From: Micromonospora phaseoli
GTDB taxonomy: Bacteria > Actinomycetota > Actinomycetes > Mycobacteriales > Micromonosporaceae
Assembly (NCBI RefSeq): GCF_900109115.1
Contig: NZ_FNYV01000005.1
Location: 377,509-441,508 of the forward strand
Direction: 5' to 3'
DNA: 64,000 bases
Every line of letters begins with the position of its first letter. Position 1 is the stretch's first letter. The notes beneath the pieces were generated by a model. It ran no database searches, had not been told where the DNA came from, and was given only the letters and a program-made list of their open reading frames with translations. Position numbers and translations under genes: made by a program. Positions 9,000 through 16,344 of the stretch are shown here, piece by piece.

Positions 9000-9116
9000 C
9001 GGGGTCGTGGGGGGAGGGGGAGGGGGAGGGGGGCTTAGCAGATTTGGGGGTGCGGCGGGGGTTGTCCACAGGGGGAATGGCTGTCCACAGGGGGCGGATG
9101 GGGGGTGGGGGGAGGG
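9000..9116 (+). other. G-rich tract with DnaA-box-like motifs
   Basis: About 115 bp with many runs of four to six G on the plus strand, able to form G-quadruplexes. It contains TTGTCCACA (9062-9070), identical to the DnaA-box consensus, and CTGTCCACA (9082-9090), one mismatch away, both followed by CAGGGGG or AGGGGG. It lies just upstream of the DUF559 gene and may be its promoter region. No dnaA/dnaN genes are near, so this is not called an origin. Confidence 0.5.
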
Positions 9117-9132
9117 TGGACAGTTCGGTGGT

Positions 9133-9987
9133 GTGGGAGAAGTTCTTCGGTACTCCGAACTGTTGGCCTCGGGCTGGAGTCGTGGGCGAGTCAGGTGTCG
9201 TGCCGAGGCGGGATCGCTTGTTCGGTTGAGCCGAGGTGTCTACGGTTCAACCACCGACCCGGAGTCGGACGGGCGGCTGGTGGGGCTCTTCGATCGATTG
9301 CCGGACGAGGCGGTGCTGGGCTTTCACAGCGGCGCGCTGATGCACGGGTTCGGGGACGTCCGTTCTGAGAACCTGCACGTGATCGTGCCCGCCGGAACTG
9401 TAGTGCCGCGGATCCGGGGAGTCGTGGCGCACGAATCCGTGGTGCCGGTACGGAACCCCGTCTGGGTTCGCGGCGTACCCTGTGCGCCGGCCGCGCGCTG
9501 CGCGGTCGATCTCGCGAGGACCCTACGGCGGATGGACGCCCTACCTGTGCTGGACCTGTGCCTCAGGGTCGGCGCATGCCGAGCCGACGAGCTGCGGGCC
9601 GAGGTCAGGGACCATCGAGCATTGCGCGGCATCCGCCAGGCTCGGCGCCTGGTCGACCTGGCCGACCCCCGGTCCGAGTGCCGCCAGGAGAGCCAACTGA
9701 GGCTGCTTCTCGTGGATGCCGGCTTACCGGTTCCAGAGCCCCAGTTCTGGGTTTACGACCAGGAGGGTGTCGCGCTCTATCGTCTCGACCTCGTCTACCG
9801 CGAGCACCGGGTCGGCGTCGAGTACGACGGAGCTTCTCACCTGGACCCCGACCGGCTACGTCATGATCGGGCACGAATGAACTGGCTCGCCGCCCAGGGC
9901 TGGCGGATGCGTCACTTCACCGCCCACGACCTCTACCGCCGCCCCACCCACGTCACCACCACCATCCGGTCCCTCCTCTCCACCTGA
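9133..9987 (+). CDS. DUF559 / AbiEi-like domain protein (putative Vsr-fold nuclease)
   Basis: 284 residues from the chosen start. The N-terminal 40 residues resemble the winged helix of AbiEi-type antitoxins (YSELLASGWSRGRVRC then LVRLSRGVYG). The C-terminal third is a DUF559 domain with the Vsr/PD-(D/E)xK pattern: an ESQLRLLL helix, LYRLDLVY, VGVEYDGASH and a final WRMRHFTAHDL. DUF559 proteins are predicted endonucleases, function mostly unknown. Start is uncertain: GTG 9133 fits similar proteins, which begin near EVLRYSEL; further upstream the frame crosses the G-rich tract and looks non-coding. The gene is flanked by two hairpin elements in opposite orientations. Confidence 0.75.
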   Translation: MGEVLRYSELLASGWSRGRVRCRAEAGSLVRLSRGVYGSTTDPESDGRLVGLFDRLPDEAVLGFHSGALMHGFGDVRSENLHVIVPAGTVVPRIRGVVAHESVVPVRNPVWVRGVPCAPAARCAVDLARTLRRMDALPVLDLCLRVGACRADELRAEVRDHRALRGIRQARRLVDLADPRSECRQESQLRLLLVDAGLPVPEPQFWVYDQEGVALYRLDLVYREHRVGVEYDGASHLDPDRLRHDRARMNWLAAQGWRMRHFTAHDLYRRPTHVTTTIRSLLST

Positions 9988-10038
9988 CACGCAACCCGCC
10001 CGCCGTACCCCTTACCAACGCCGACCCTTCTCGCCCGC

Positions 10039-10108
10039 CGATCATGCAGTTATGGCAGTGACCAAAAGCGGCATAAGCAACCTTTCGTGTGCCATAACTG
10101 CATGATCG
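10039..10108 (+). repeat. Hairpin element, copy B
   Basis: A perfect 19-bp inverted repeat: CGATCATGCAGTTATGGCA (10039-10057) and its complement (10090-10108), with a 32-nt loop. Relative to copy A, both arms carry the paired change GTTGTGG/CCACAAC to GTTATGG/CCATAAC, which preserves base-pairing. The loop keeps the CAAAAG and GCATAAG blocks of copies A and C, in the same orientation as C. It follows the DUF559 gene. Confidence 0.85.
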
Positions 10109-10293
10109 TGTGTGAATGCCCCGGGCGGGGTGTGGGGGAGGGGGATGGATGGGGGCCGTCGAACTCGGTTTCTTGCCCGCAGTTGTCCTCCGGGTGATGG
10201 CGTGGAGTATTGCTGCGGCGGGCGCTTACGAAACCCTTATCTAGCGCCTGAGAGCGTATGCCCGGCAACGACGGATCACGGGGGAGTGGAAGC
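10109..10293. other. Intergenic region upstream of the VanRS-like genes
   Basis: No gene is seen. After copy B comes another G-rich tract (about 10131-10156), like the one beside copy A, and then the likely promoter region of the response regulator gene. No convincing -10/-35 pair or operator was identified. Confidence 0.4.
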
Positions 10294-10959
10294 GTGCGGG
10301 TGCTGGTGGCGGACGACGAGCGGCTGTTGGCCGATACGGTCGCCGAGGGGTTGCGTCGCCTCTCGATGGCGGTCGACGTCTGCTACGACGGCGACGGCGC
10401 GCTGGAGCGGGTCGGAGTGAACCGGTACGACGTGGCGGTGCTGGACCGGGACATGCCCGGACATACCGGCGACGAGGTGTGCCGCAGTCTCGCCCGCTCC
10501 GGCTCCGGTACCCGGGTGCTGCTGCTGACCGCCGCCGCCGGCATCCGGGACCGGGTGGAGGGCCTCGGGCTGGGTGCCGACGACTACCTGACCAAGCCGT
10601 TCGCCTTCGCCGAACTGGTCGCCCGGGTGCAGGCGCTGGGCCGGCGGTCCGCCCCGGCGGTGCCGCCGGTGCTGGAGCAGCACGGCGTGGTGCTGGACGT
10701 GGCCCGGCACACGGTCAGCCGGGACGGCCGGTCGATCGCTCTGAGCCCGAAGGAGTTCGCCGTGCTGCACGTGCTGATGCGCGCCGGTGGGCGGGTGGTC
10801 AGCGCGGAGGAGCTGCTGGAACAGGCGTGGGACGAGTTCGCCGACCCGTTCACCAACGCTGTCCGGGTGACCGTGATGACGCTGCGCAAGAAGCTCGACA
10901 TGCCGCAGATCATTCACACCGTGCCGCGGGCCGGCTACCGGATCGGCGATGCAGCGTGA
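10294..10959 (+). CDS. OmpR-family response regulator (VanR-like)
   Basis: 221 residues. A receiver domain with acidic pocket D7-D8, phospho-acceptor Asp51 (VAVLDRDMPG) and Lys101 (DDYLTKPF), then an OmpR/PhoB winged-helix domain ending AGYRIGDA. GTG 10294 has GGAG seven nt upstream. The stop overlaps the histidine kinase start (GTGA), so the two are co-translated. VanR-like is inferred from the downstream ligase and VanX-type dipeptidase; the protein alone is a generic OmpR regulator. Confidence 0.9.
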   Translation: MRVLVADDERLLADTVAEGLRRLSMAVDVCYDGDGALERVGVNRYDVAVLDRDMPGHTGDEVCRSLARSGSGTRVLLLTAAAGIRDRVEGLGLGADDYLTKPFAFAELVARVQALGRRSAPAVPPVLEQHGVVLDVARHTVSRDGRSIALSPKEFAVLHVLMRAGGRVVSAEELLEQAWDEFADPFTNAVRVTVMTLRKKLDMPQIIHTVPRAGYRIGDAA

Positions 10960-12017
10960 CACCACGTCGGCGGATCGTCCTGGTCGGCGCGATCGCCCTC
11001 CTGGTCGGGTTCATCCTGCCCACCCTGACCAGGTCGGTGCTCAGCACGCTGTGGTTCCACGGCCGAGGGGTGTGTGGCCTGGCGGTGCCGGGGGTCGACC
11101 TGGTGTGCAAGTCGGCGCTCACGCTCGCCGAACAGCTCTACGCGCTGACCGGGTTCGCCGTTCTCCTGCTCGCGGTGGTCGGGATCTGGGCCGCCGCGCG
11201 GTGGTGCCTGCGGCCGGTACGCGACCTTGGCGGGCCGATCTCGCAGGTCGGCCCGCAGAACCTCGGCTACCGGATCCGGCCGCGCGGCAAGGACGAGTTG
11301 GCGCGGCTCGCCCGGTCGATCGACGAGATGATGGAGCGCATCGCCGCAGGCTACGAGGGGCAGCGGCGGTTCGCGGCGAATGCCTCGCACGAGTTGCGTA
11401 CGCCGTTGGCGGTACAGCGGACGTTGATCGAGGTCGGCATGGCCCGGTCGCTCACCGGCGAGCAGCTGGAGCTGCTGACCGGTCAGCTGCTGGAGACCAA
11501 CGAGCGCAACGAGCGGCTCATCGAGGGGCTGCTCGCGCTCAGCGAAAGTGACCAGGGCCTGCGCTCCCGCGTCCCGCAGCGCCTCGACGAGATCGTCACG
11601 AACGTGCTCGCCGCCTACCAGGACCGGGCCTCGGCGGCCGGGGTGACGATGCAGGGCCAGCTTGAACCGCGGCTGGTGATGGGCGAGCGGGTGTTGCTGG
11701 AACGACTGGTGACGAACCTGGTGGAGAACGCGATCAAGTACAACCGGCCCGGCGGCACGGTCACCGTCACGGTCGGTCGGGACCCGACGCTGACCGTGGT
11801 CAACACCGGGCAGGTGGTGCCGGCCGAGGCGGTGGCCGGGCTCTTCGAGCCGTTCCGTCGGTTGGCCCGGGACCGTACGAACCACAGCGGTGGCGCAGGT
11901 CTGGGGCTGGCCATTGCCCGCTCGATCACCCAGGCGCACGACGGTCTCATCGCCGCCCGGCCCGCCGACTCCGGCGGCGGGCTTCGGGTGGACGTGCGGC
12001 TTCCCACCGCACACTGA
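10956..12017 (+). CDS. Sensor histidine kinase (VanS-like)
   Basis: 353 residues. Two transmembrane segments (about 7-24 and 64-84) enclose a short extracytoplasmic loop of about 39 residues containing Cys40 and Cys51. A HAMP-like linker leads to the H-box NASHELRTPL (His145), an N-box VTNLVENAIKYN and a G-box GGAGLGLAIA. The small sensor loop suggests a membrane-associated cue rather than a large ligand-binding domain. Partner of the regulator just upstream and probable controller of the cell-wall genes downstream. Confidence 0.9.
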   Translation: MTPRRRIVLVGAIALLVGFILPTLTRSVLSTLWFHGRGVCGLAVPGVDLVCKSALTLAEQLYALTGFAVLLLAVVGIWAAARWCLRPVRDLGGPISQVGPQNLGYRIRPRGKDELARLARSIDEMMERIAAGYEGQRRFAANASHELRTPLAVQRTLIEVGMARSLTGEQLELLTGQLLETNERNERLIEGLLALSESDQGLRSRVPQRLDEIVTNVLAAYQDRASAAGVTMQGQLEPRLVMGERVLLERLVTNLVENAIKYNRPGGTVTVTVGRDPTLTVVNTGQVVPAEAVAGLFEPFRRLARDRTNHSGGAGLGLAIARSITQAHDGLIAARPADSGGGLRVDVRLPTAH

Positions 12018-12158
12018 TCCGCCGGGACCGGCCGATCTTCTTGCCCCGCGGTTGAACCAACGGGACACCGCATCCGACATAGCAGCAGCCCCTGCCCGCC
12101 TTTGGCGTGCCCAGGTTCGACCTGGCCGGCCCGTACGGCTACGGAGAGAGGAGAAGTC

Positions 12159-13349
12159 GTGACGATCGGTGATCGGCGGGCCGTCGAGGTTGCCGTTGGT
12201 GGTCCGGCCACCGGAGACGGGCCGGCCTCGACCGGCGCCAGGTTGGCCTGGGCCGACGTCGCCAAGGGCGGCTGCATCGTCCTGGTGCTGTTCTGGCACG
12301 TGATCATGAAGGACTACCTGCAGATCGACTGGCGGCTCGACGTACCGGTGCCGGGCGTCTGGGGGGCGTTCGGTGAGCTGCTGTTGCCGATGCGGATGCC
12401 GCTGTTCTTCGCCATCTCCGGGATGTTCGCGGCGAGCGCCGTGCAGCGTCCCTGGCGGGCGGCCGGCCGGCCGCGGATCGCCCGCTTCCTCTACCTGTAC
12501 GGCGTCTGGTTGCTGATCCACACCGCCGTGCTGGCCCTCGCCCCGGACTTTCCGACCGACCGGGCGACCAGCCTCGGTGGCCTGCTGGCCCAGCTGACGG
12601 TCAGCCCCTCCAACCTCTGGTACCTCTACGCGCTGGCGCTCTACTTCGTCCTGGCCAAGGCGCTGCGCCGGGTCCACCCGGCGGTGCTGCTGGTAGCTGC
12701 GGGTGCGCTGAGCGCCGTCGCGGCGGTGGGGCTGCTCGACACCCCCGGCAACCGGGGTGGGCTCTACCAGAACCTGGTGTTCTTCCTCGCCGGCCTGCAC
12801 CTGCGCCAGCACGTCCAACGCTGGGCGCAGGAGATGACCGGGCAGCGCCTGCTGCTGACGGCGGCGGCGTACGTCGTGGTGCTCGGCGTGGTGAGGGTGA
12901 CCGGCGCCGCGCGGCTGCCCGGCGTGGCGCCGCTGGTCTCCGTCGTCGCGGTGCTGTTCGGGATCGCCGTCGCGGTCCGGCTCGCTCGCTGGCCGACGCT
13001 CGCCGAGCCGCTCGCTGCCCTCGGCCGCCAGACGCTGCCGATCTACGTGATCCACATGCCGGTGTTGGCCCTGCTGCACCTGCTGATCGCCGACCCGATC
13101 GCCGGCCTGGGCGACTCCGCCCGGTTGGCGCTCTCCCTCGGCCTTCCGCTCTCGCTCACCGTCCTGGTGCTGGCGCTCAGCCTGGGCGTGCACCGGGTGC
13201 TGCTGGCGGCCCGCGCGACGTGGCTGTTCGACCTGCCCGAGGGGCGTACCGCCAGCCGCCCGAGCGCCGCACCGCCGAACGACTCGACAAAGGAGACGAC
13301 ATGTCCCGCACCGACTTACCCGGGCCAGATCCAGCACTCGTCGACGTGA
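12159..13349 (+). CDS. Acyltransferase-3 family integral membrane protein (VanT-membrane-domain-like)
   Basis: 396 residues, about ten hydrophobic segments, with the acyltransferase-3 opening (WADVAKGGCIVLVLFWHV) and a late LPIYVIHMPVL motif. The family O-acetylates sugars and envelope polymers; the N-terminal membrane part of VanT serine racemases belongs to the same superfamily and is thought to bring in L-serine. GTG 12159 has a GAGGAG-type site about 6 nt upstream. Its last 49 nt overlap the next gene out of frame, an unusually long overlap, and the final residues look unstructured. Either envelope acylation or a transport-like role is possible. Confidence 0.75.
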   Translation: MTIGDRRAVEVAVGGPATGDGPASTGARLAWADVAKGGCIVLVLFWHVIMKDYLQIDWRLDVPVPGVWGAFGELLLPMRMPLFFAISGMFAASAVQRPWRAAGRPRIARFLYLYGVWLLIHTAVLALAPDFPTDRATSLGGLLAQLTVSPSNLWYLYALALYFVLAKALRRVHPAVLLVAAGALSAVAAVGLLDTPGNRGGLYQNLVFFLAGLHLRQHVQRWAQEMTGQRLLLTAAAYVVVLGVVRVTGAARLPGVAPLVSVVAVLFGIAVAVRLARWPTLAEPLAALGRQTLPIYVIHMPVLALLHLLIADPIAGLGDSARLALSLGLPLSLTVLVLALSLGVHRVLLAARATWLFDLPEGRTASRPSAAPPNDSTKETTCPAPTYPGQIQHSST

Positions 13350-14365
13350 CCGAAGCCGCCCGGTGGCTCGACGGCCGGGTGCTGCGTACCCCGATGCTGC
13401 ACTCACCGGCGATCGACCGGCTGGTCGGCGCCCGGGTGCTGTTGAAGGCGGAGAACCTGCAGCTCGGGGGCTCCTACAAGATGCGTGGCGGGCTGTTCGC
13501 GGTGAGCCGGCTGGCGGCGGCCGGGCACGCCGGGGTGGTCGCGCAGAGCACCGGCAACCATGCCGTGGCGGTGGCGCTCGCGGCTCAGCGGCACGACCTG
13601 GCGGCCACCGTGGTGCTGCCGGTCGACGCCGCGCCGACGAAGATCGCCCGGGCCCGTGCGGCGGGGGCCCGGGTCGTCCTGGTCGGCACCAGCGTGGATG
13701 AGCGGCTGGCCGTGGCCCGCCGGATCAGCGACGAGACCGGGTATCCGATCGTCGACGCGTACGACCATCCGGACGTGATCGCAGGGCAGGGCAGTGCCAG
13801 CCTCGAACTGATCGAGCAGGCCGAGCGGGCCGGCACCCCGTTGGACGCGCTGGTGCTGCCGGTCGGTGGGGGCGGCGGCGCGGCCGGTGCCTGCCTGGCC
13901 GCGGCCGGCCGACCGATCGAGGTGTACGGCGTGGAGCCGGTCGGCTGCGATTCGTTGGGCCGCAGCCTGGCCGCCGGCCGGCCCACCCCGGTCACGTCGG
14001 CGCCGACGATCGCCGACGGGCTACGCCCGTCCTGTGTGGGCGAGTTGCCGTTCGCCATCCTGCGTACCCGCCTGCGCGGAGTGATCCGGGTGGATGACGA
14101 CGAGATCGCCGAGGCGTTCCGGCTGCTCCTGATGGAGCTGAAGGTGTTGGCCGAGCCGTCCGGGGCGGCCGGTCTGGCCGGCGTGCTCCGGCTGGCCGAG
14201 GACGGCGCGTTGCGCTCTGCCGAGGACGGCTCATTGCCGGTGCTCGGTGCGGGCGCGCGGCGACAGCGCACGGCCGGCGTGGTGCTGACCGGCGGAAACG
14301 TGGAAGCGGAGTTGGTTGCCCGACTGGCGACCCCCGTCCGAGGCAGGGAAGAGGTGGCGGCATGA
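13301..14365 (+). CDS. Fold-type-II PLP enzyme (serine racemase / threonine dehydratase family)
   Basis: 354 residues. The PLP lysine lies in GGSYKMRGG (Lys60), the substrate-binding SxGNH-type loop is STGNHAVAVALAA, and the phosphate-binding glycine loop is PVGGGGGAAG. This pattern is shared by serine racemase, threonine/serine dehydratase and related enzymes. ATG 13301 has AAGGAG five nt upstream. Between a VanT-like membrane protein and a D-Ala-D-Ala-ligase homologue, serine racemisation is attractive, but dehydratase activity is equally compatible. The stop lies inside a repeat (see 14351-14464). Confidence 0.78.
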   Translation: MSRTDLPGPDPALVDVTEAARWLDGRVLRTPMLHSPAIDRLVGARVLLKAENLQLGGSYKMRGGLFAVSRLAAAGHAGVVAQSTGNHAVAVALAAQRHDLAATVVLPVDAAPTKIARARAAGARVVLVGTSVDERLAVARRISDETGYPIVDAYDHPDVIAGQGSASLELIEQAERAGTPLDALVLPVGGGGGAAGACLAAAGRPIEVYGVEPVGCDSLGRSLAAGRPTPVTSAPTIADGLRPSCVGELPFAILRTRLRGVIRVDDDEIAEAFRLLLMELKVLAEPSGAAGLAGVLRLAEDGALRSAEDGSLPVLGAGARRQRTAGVVLTGGNVEAELVARLATPVRGREEVAA

Positions 14366-14464
14366 GTGAGCGTCAGCGAGCGAATCATCGGCTCAGTGTG
14401 GTGGGGCTTCAGGCCGGCTCCGAGCGAAGCGAGGTGGCGGCATGAGTGAGCGTCAGCGAGCGAA
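14351..14464 (+). repeat. 34-bp direct repeats spaced 80 bp at a gene junction
   Basis: A 34-nt sequence beginning GAGGTGGCGGCATGAGTGAG occurs at 14351-14384 and again, identical, at 14431-14464, giving an 80-nt period. Copy 1 carries the stop of the PLP enzyme and copy 2 the start of the ligase. The spacer includes CTCCGAGCGAAGCGAGG. Ancestrally the two genes probably shared one ATGA overlap that was split by an 80-bp duplication or insertion. Confidence 0.85.
14362..14445 (+). CDS. 27-codon mini-ORF bridging two genes
   Basis: An ATG at 14362 overlaps the PLP-enzyme stop (ATGA), runs 27 codons (begins MSERQRANH, ends RSEVAA) and stops with a TGA that overlaps the ligase ATG (ATGA at 14442). 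Its ends are identical to the end of the upstream protein (EVAA) and the start of the ligase (MSERQRAN) because both lie in the direct repeat. It would keep translational coupling between the genes. No function is proposed for the peptide itself. Confidence 0.35.
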   Translation: MSERQRANHRLSVVGLQAGSERSEVAA

Positions 14465-15593
14465 CGCTCCGGTTCGGATCGGAATTCTGTTCGGTGGCCC
14501 GTCGGCGGAGCATGACGTCTCCTGCGCCTCCGCGCTCGGTGTGGCTCGGGCGCTGGCCGGCGGTGGGTACCGCACGGTGGCCATCGGGGTCACCCGTGGC
14601 GGTGGACTGCGGCTGGTACCGGAGGCGACCCTGTCCGGGTTCATCGAAGGCACCGGGGCCGCCCGAGCCATCGACGACCGGTTGACGGTGACCGGCCCGG
14701 CCGTGGAGCTGCGGTCGGGGCCGCGACCGGGAACGGCGGTGGTCACCGCGGTGGACGCGCCCGGCGCGGTGCACGCCGAGCTGGACGTGGTCTTCCCGGC
14801 GCTGCACGGGCCGTTCGGGGAGGACGGCGTGGTGCAGGGGCTGCTCGAATCCCTGGGCGTGCCGTACGTGGGTTGCGGCATCCTCGCCTCCGCCGTCGGG
14901 ATGGACAAGGTGGCGATGAAGCGGGCGCTGCGGGCCGAGGGGGTGCCGATCACGCCACAGGTCTCGTTCGACGCGGCGACCTACCGGGCCGGCGAGGATC
15001 CGGAGAAGCTGGTGGTCGGGCTGCGCCGGCCCCTGTTCGTCAAGCCGGCCCGGATGGGCTCCTCGATCGGCATCTCGCGGGTGGCCGACGGCGACGACCT
15101 GGCGGCGGCGGTCGAGGAGGCGCTGCGACACGACACCGTGGTCGTGGTGGAGCAGGGCGTGACCGGCCGGGAGTTGGAGTGCGGGGTGCTCGGCGGTACC
15201 CGGCCGGAGGCGTCGGCGGTCGGTGAGGTGCGGGTCACCGGGGGCTGGTTCGACTACCGGCAGAAGTACCTCGGTGACGCCGATCCGATGGTCGTCCCGG
15301 CCCAGTTGACGGACGACGTGGCCGAGCGGATCCGGGAGCTGTCGGTGCGCGCGTTCGCGGCGATCGGTGGCTGGGGGCTGGCCCGGGTGGATTTCCTCTA
15401 CGACGAGACGGCCGGTGAGCTGTACGTCAACGAGTTGAACACGATGCCGGGCTTCACCGCGCACTCGATGTATCCGAAGGTGTGGGCGGCGGCCGGTGTC
15501 GGGTACCGGGAGATCCTGGACCGGTTGGTCGCGTTGGCGTTCGCGCGGCACGCGGACCGTCCCCGCCCTGCCGGCGAGGCGGAGCGGCGATGA
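14442..15593 (+). CDS. ddl: D-alanine:D-alanine ligase homologue (ATP-grasp)
   Basis: 383 residues of Ddl family: N-terminal GGPSAEHDVS (Glu23, binds the first D-Ala), VFPALHGPFGEDG, ATP-grasp centre KPARMGSSIGIS, omega loop FDYRQKYLGD (Lys275-Tyr276) and NELNTMPGFTAHSMYP. The Lys-Tyr pair is as in D-Ala-D-Ala and D-Ala-D-Ser ligases, not the His-containing loop of VanA/VanB D-lactate ligases. The SMYP motif has Met as in ordinary Ddl, where VanC/VanG D-Ser ligases carry Arg, which argues for D-Ala-D-Ala. The gene sits with a VanX-type dipeptidase, so it may be an accessory ligase. The N-terminal eight residues come from a repeat. Confidence 0.88.
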   Translation: MSERQRANAPVRIGILFGGPSAEHDVSCASALGVARALAGGGYRTVAIGVTRGGGLRLVPEATLSGFIEGTGAARAIDDRLTVTGPAVELRSGPRPGTAVVTAVDAPGAVHAELDVVFPALHGPFGEDGVVQGLLESLGVPYVGCGILASAVGMDKVAMKRALRAEGVPITPQVSFDAATYRAGEDPEKLVVGLRRPLFVKPARMGSSIGISRVADGDDLAAAVEEALRHDTVVVVEQGVTGRELECGVLGGTRPEASAVGEVRVTGGWFDYRQKYLGDADPMVVPAQLTDDVAERIRELSVRAFAAIGGWGLARVDFLYDETAGELYVNELNTMPGFTAHSMYPKVWAAAGVGYREILDRLVALAFARHADRPRPAGEAERR

Positions 15594-16225
15594 TCCTCCT
15601 CTGCGATCCGCGCGTCGCGGCGGTGCGCGGTGTCGACGACGGGGAGCCGCTCGTCGATCTGCGTGGGGTGCCGGAGCTGCGGTTGGACGACCGGGCGGCC
15701 GATCCGACCGGGGCGTACGCCCGGCTGCGCCGGGGTGTGGTGGACCGGTTGCTGGCGGCGCAGCGTGCGCTTCCCGACGGGCTGGGCCTGCTGGTCATCG
15801 AGGGATACCGGCCGTACCAGGCGCAGCTGGACATCTTCACCGGCTACCGGGACGAACTGCGGCGCGGACACCCGGACTGGTCGCCGGAGCGGGTGTACCA
15901 GGAGACCACCAAGTTCGTCTCACCGGTCGAGGTGGCGCCGCACAGCACCGGAGGCGCGGTGGACCTGACCCTCTGCACCGCCGACGGTGCCGAGCTGGAC
16001 ATGGGCACCGCCGTGGACGCCACCCCGGAGGCCAGTGGCAATGCCTGCTTCACCGCCGCGTCGTCGATCGGCGTCGCCGCCCGAGAGCACCGGCAGATCC
16101 TGGTGGCCGCGCTGACCGGCGCGGGTCTGGTGAACTATCCGACCGAGTGGTGGCACTGGTCGTACGGGGATCGCTACTGGGCGTTGCTGACCGGTGCGCC
16201 GCACACCCGTTACGGACCCGTTTGA
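15590..16225 (+). CDS. vanX: D-Ala-D-Ala dipeptidase (VanX type, M15D)
   Basis: 211 residues, close to the VanX length. Zinc ligands and catalytic residues are all present: Arg74 in EGYRPY, PHSTGGAVD (His118, Asp125) and EWWHW (Glu186 base, His189 ligand). VanX hydrolyses free cytoplasmic D-Ala-D-Ala, removing the normal precursor so that an altered D-Ala-D-X terminus can dominate; homologues outside resistance operons may recycle peptide. No signal peptide, as expected. Start ATG overlaps the ligase stop (ATGA) and has GGAG five nt upstream. No VanH is present. Confidence 0.9.
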   Translation: MILLCDPRVAAVRGVDDGEPLVDLRGVPELRLDDRAADPTGAYARLRRGVVDRLLAAQRALPDGLGLLVIEGYRPYQAQLDIFTGYRDELRRGHPDWSPERVYQETTKFVSPVEVAPHSTGGAVDLTLCTADGAELDMGTAVDATPEASGNACFTAASSIGVAAREHRQILVAALTGAGLVNYPTEWWHWSYGDRYWALLTGAPHTRYGPV

Positions 16226-16283
16226 CGGGCCGGCGGAACCGTTCATCAAGGTTTGTTTTCGAACCGTGTCACACCGGTGAACT

Positions 16284-16297
16284 GGAAAGCGCTCCCA
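16284..16297. promoter_or_regulatory. LacI-family (CelR/CebR-like) operator candidate
   Basis: GGAAAGCGCTCCCA at 16284-16297 matches 11 of 14 positions of the actinobacterial cellulose-regulator palindrome TGGGAGCGCTCCCA. It lies 48 nt before the start of a secreted protein gene, a normal operator position. The left half is degenerate, so binding is uncertain. Confidence 0.4.
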
Positions 16298-16344
16298 GGC
16301 CGTACCAGCACCTGACGACAGGCTGTGAGGACGGGAGGCACCAG

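Noticed and set aside
9062-9090. Replication origin suggested by DnaA-box-like sites
   Set aside because: Only one perfect and one imperfect box, and no dnaA, dnaN or parAB nearby. The motif also occurs by chance in G-rich DNA.
10935-13406. An 823-codon minus-strand frame opposite the kinase and acyltransferase genes
   Set aside because: Same reason: antisense of clear genes, low-complexity Gly/Gln/Arg/His translation.
10294-16225. Classical VanHAX D-lactate glycopeptide resistance
   Set aside because: There is no VanH-type dehydrogenase, and the ligase omega loop has Lys-Tyr rather than the His of D-lactate ligases.
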